A stretch of 7,280 nucleotides of DNA from assembly GCA_944393405.1 (NCBI GenBank), contig CALYAC010000024.1, forward strand, positions 1 to 7,280, written 5' to 3'. The position numbers and the translations under genes were made by a program. Under the pieces are notes generated by a model. The model saw only the letters and a program-made list of their open reading frames with translations. It was not told the origin of the DNA and ran no database searches. Below, one piece after another: positions 5,789-7,280 of this stretch (the stretch's first letter is position 1; each line of letters begins with the position of its first letter). The stretch is from an uncultured Clostridia bacterium. GTDB lineage: Bacteria > Bacillota_A > Clostridia > TANB77 > CAG-508.

Positions 5789-6473
5789 GAAGTTCCATTA
5801 AAAACTTTTGTAAGTTGTTTATTATGCTAGTCTCTAAATCCGTTTCTGTAAATGCACTATCTAACGAATAGCCTAGAAATTCTGCAATTACTGGATTCTT
5901 AACAAATTCTAACTTATTTATTAAATAATGTTCTTTATTCTTTTCTTTCATCTCATTGATTACTGGTTCTTTAACCTGCGACTTTAACAATCTATAATAA
6001 TATTGTGTATCTATGTTTCTTTGTAATGTCCTTGTGCTCCAAGTTTGCTCTATTGCTTCTTTTTCATACCAATCTCTTGCTTTCGAATCTTCTATTTGTA
6101 ATAAAATTTTATAGTGAGTCCAAGAAAGTATCATATTAGATTTTGCATTCAGTGAATGCAAAATGTTTGGAAATTTCTTGTAAAATTGTAAAAAATAATA
6201 TAAATTTCTTAATTCAAATCCTTTTCCATATTCTTTCTTTAATTCTTTAGATAATTTTTTTAATATTTCAGTACCATAGTTTGCTCTATTTTCTCCTTTT
6301 AACTCTTCTTCAGCAATTCTATAACCAATAAACCAATTTCTTTCTACTAAAGCAACATTTACCGATTGATATGCGTAATCTCTTGCTAATTCAATAATCG
6401 AGCATACGTCTTGTAGCACATTATCTGTAACTTGATAATTAATAATCATTGAATTATCTTTTATTTCTTTCAA
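5706..6473 (-). pseudogene. N-terminal part of frameshifted DUF1016/YhcG-like nuclease gene
   Basis: DUF1016 (YhcG-like) proteins pair an N-terminal domain of unknown function with a PD-(D/E)xK nuclease domain; some occur near restriction systems, and the biological role is unsettled. Residues 1-228 match the family: ARDYAYQSVNVALVERNWFI, GYRIAEEE, YGTEILKKLS, and LSWTHYKILL are typical. At G5789 (C on the sense strand) an extra base turns GAA CTT GGA AAG GGC into GAA CTT CGG AAA GGG, and 27 out-of-frame residues follow to a stop at 5706. Removing it gives one 358-aa protein of normal family length. The start is a TTG at 6473: AGAGAGG (6489-6483) lies 9 bases upstream, while the ATG at 6449 has no ribosome binding site. 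Sequence on both sides of the break is well preserved, so the lesion is recent, reversible or a sequencing error. Confidence 0.88.
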
Positions 6474-6691
6474 TTATTTTTTCCTCTCTTTCATTTAATT
6501 TTATGTGTATTTTTAAATGCATCTAAAACAAAACATCATTCTCTAAGAGACTAACTAATTGTTCTTGTATCTTTTTTCTTTTGTTTTATTAAAAATTAGC
6601 AGGCATACCTCCTTTACAAATAAACATTTACTATTTTTTATTGGGATTTTTCTTTTAGAATTAAACATCTGTCATGTGAAAAACAAGACTA

Positions 6692-6726
6692 AGATTTTCT
6701 AAGTAGCAAAGCAACAAAGAAAATCT
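6692..6726. other. Hairpin with nested stem, possible structured RNA element
   Basis: AGATTTTCT (6692-6700) pairs perfectly with AGAAAATCT (6718-6726). Inside, after a symmetric 2x2 internal loop, GTAGC pairs with GCAAC around AAA, with one A-A mismatch. On the minus strand it is followed by TAGTCTTGTTTTTC, so a weak terminator role is possible. Confidence 0.5.
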
Positions 6727-6744
6727 AACTCTTCCATAACCATC

Positions 6745-6788
6745 TTCTAAGGAAACTCACCCATTTCATGGAATGACTTCCCTAAGAA
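6745..6788. other. Imperfect long hairpin upstream of DUF1016 gene
   Basis: TTCTAAGGAAA (6745-6755) pairs with TTCCCTAAGAA (6778-6788), with one mismatch and weak pairs near the inner end. The enclosed sequence can form a smaller stem (CACCCAT with an ATGG-type partner around TTC). It lies 18 bases from the hairpin at 6692-6726, which suggests one folded transcript. Confidence 0.4.
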
Positions 6789-6851
6789 TATAAAAAATTT
6801 TTTAAAATAATTAAAATTTAGATTTGATACAAAATTTAATTTATATGTGTA

Positions 6852-6883
6852 ATTATAGTATTACAAAGGTGTTGGAATTGCAA
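6852..6883 (-). promoter_or_regulatory. Possible promoter reading toward the DUF1016 gene
   Basis: On the minus strand TTGCAA (6883-6878) is 17 bp from TACTAT (6860-6855), which overlaps a perfect TATAAT (6857-6852). A transcript from near 6846 would cover both hairpins at 6788-6692 and reach the DUF1016 start after about 370 nt. No better promoter is seen closer to that gene; the nearest is a weak TTTAGA/TAAAAT pair. Confidence 0.4.
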
Positions 6884-6935
6884 GCTTTTTCGTATCTCTT
6901 ATTTCTACATTAAACGAGTTATTTTTAATTTTATG

Positions 6936-6975
6936 TAAAACAAGAGCTAAGTATTTTTGCTTATCTCTCGTTTTA
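6936..6975. other. Imperfect inverted repeat, three-segment stem
   Basis: TAAAAC (6936-6941), AGAG (6943-6946) and TAAG (6948-6951) pair in order with GTTTTA (6970-6975), CTCT (6965-6968) and CTTA (6960-6963); the segments are separated by single mismatches. The loop is T-rich. It is upstream of the possible promoter at 6883-6852 on the minus strand. No gene is attached to it. Confidence 0.5.
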
Positions 6976-7081
6976 TGTTTACTAAAACTTATTATCTTCT
7001 AGTTCATAATAAATCTTTCATGTATACTGGAATATATATAATTCCATCTTCTTCTTTAAGTCTTTTGTATGTCAATATATG

Positions 7082-7124
7082 AAAAAATTCGCTTATTATG
7101 TTGTTTCTAATAAGCGAATTTTTT
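7082..7124. terminator. Second copy of the GCGAATTTTTT terminator hairpin
   Basis: A perfect 17-bp stem, 7082-7098 with 7108-7124, has a 9-nt loop. It is the same sequence as the hairpin at 2162-2202 except in the loop and in one added A-T pair. A- and T-tracts flank it on both sides, so it can act on either strand. On the minus strand it lies after the REP-like repeat and the stop of the partial gene at the right edge, and it probably ends that transcript. Confidence 0.75.
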
Positions 7125-7164
7125 ATGAAGTTTACTATTATAATATGACACTTCAATCTTTTTT

Positions 7165-7227
7165 GAGACCTGTCCCCAAATACACCTTTTAGATGTTTTT
7201 GAGAAGTGTCCCCAAAAGCACCTATAG
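7165..7227 (+). repeat. REP-like GTGTCCCC repeat, copy 3 (two tandem units)
   Basis: It has the same two-unit structure as 253-316: GAGACCTGTCCCC (7165-7177) and GAGAAGTGTCCCC (7201-7213), again 36 bp apart with the same ATGTTTTT linker (7193-7200). The main differences are AAATACACC for AAAAACACC, the loop word CTTTTAG where copy 1 has CTAAAAG (its exact reverse complement), and one C fewer in the second unit. The end overlaps the inferred stop codon of the partial minus-strand gene. Confidence 0.75.
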
Positions 7228-7280
7228 TACAAATTTTCTAATTAGAGTAAGGCCTGTTCCTAGTATTCCTAGTACTGATA
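7222..7280 (-). CDS. Possible 3' end of a minus-strand gene cut by the window edge
   Basis: From the right edge the minus strand reads SVLGILGTGLTLIRKFVL and then TAG (7224-7222). Eighteen residues are too few to identify a family. The hydrophobic run followed by Arg-Lys looks like the last membrane segment of a membrane or wall-anchored protein. The arrangement after the stop, a GGGGACACTT repeat and then the GCGAATTTTTT hairpin, matches what follows the DUF2207 gene, which supports a real gene end here. The frame could still be chance. Confidence 0.35.
   Translation of the reverse strand, partial: SVLGILGTGLTLIRKFVL

Larger units (their letters stand above)
6490..7221. other. Gene-free stretch of about 730 bp with hairpins and repeats
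   Basis: No reading frame with start, ribosome binding site and recognisable product is seen on either strand. The stretch holds three hairpins (6692-6726, 6745-6788, 6936-6975), a possible minus-strand promoter (6883-6852), a strong AAAGGAGG (6615-6608) one base from an ATG whose frame stops after five codons (MPANF, then TAA TAA), the terminator-like hairpin at 7082-7124 and the REP-like repeat at 7165-7227. A motif close to AAAACAAGA-CTAAG-ATTTT appears at about 6680-6698 and, with single-base additions, at about 6937-6957. It may be a long leader of the DUF1016 gene, an RNA gene, or decayed sequence. Confidence 0.6.

Noticed and set aside
6540..6615. Small gene after AAAGGAGG with ATG at 6606 on the minus strand
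   Set aside because: The ATG is only one base from the GGAGG core and the frame stops after MPANF at two TAA codons. The later in-frame stretch KKIQEQLVSLLENDVLF is suggestive but has no start. At most a decayed fragment.
6932..6980. tracrRNA or CRISPR-repeat-like sequence (GTTTTA and AAAACAAGAGC words)
   Set aside because: The resemblance is a few bases long, there is only one imperfect hairpin, and no effector gene is in the window.

Overview
The window is strongly AT-rich Bacillota-type DNA, most likely from a gut Clostridia or low-GC Bacilli lineage. The supports are purine-rich AGGAGG-type ribosome binding sites, near-consensus sigma-A promoters (TTGACT-17-TATACT and similar), U-tract terminators, a DUF2207 protein with a glycine-rich tail, a DUF4143 ATPase, a DUF1016 nuclease and an IS3-family element. 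TGA, TAG and TAA all act as stops and Trp is TGG, so genetic code 11 fits. A species cannot be named from the sequence.

Layout. A tRNA-Arg(ACG) lies on the minus strand at 57-133 with a clear promoter and a hairpin terminator. Next, on the plus strand, is a DUF2207 membrane protein (414 to about 2103 or 2189). Its glycine tail carries a one-base frameshift that drives the reading frame through the normal stop, through a GGGGACA-type repeat and into the terminator hairpin. Facing it is an AAA ATPase/DUF4143 protein (3525-2224, minus) with its own promoter. From about 3641 to 5217 there is a complete-looking IS3-family insertion sequence on the minus strand. Its orfA and orfB are joined by a canonical T-TTA-AAA slippage site plus stem-loop. 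Its orfB-side end carries four GTAGACA-type motifs spaced exactly 42 bp apart. Beyond it lies a DUF1016/YhcG-like PD-(D/E)xK nuclease gene (6473-5396, minus) broken by a single extra base, followed by a good terminator. The last 800 bp or so (6490-7221) hold no convincing gene. They hold hairpins, a possible minus-strand promoter, short decayed reading frames, and a second copy of the repeat-plus-terminator arrangement. The right edge cuts what is probably the 3' end of another minus-strand gene.

How it fits together. This looks like an accessory, repeat-rich stretch, not one operon: each gene has its own signals. The most notable features are three. (1) A REP-like repeat and a near-identical terminator hairpin appear in the same order after the stop codons of two different genes. 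(2) The IS has a 42-bp phased array at one end. (3) Two unrelated genes carry the same kind of lesion, one extra C just before GGA on the sense strand, creating the only in-frame CGG codons I see in the window. I found no CRISPR array and no clearly new multi-gene system. The hairpin-rich 6660-6980 region is the best candidate for an unrecognised RNA.
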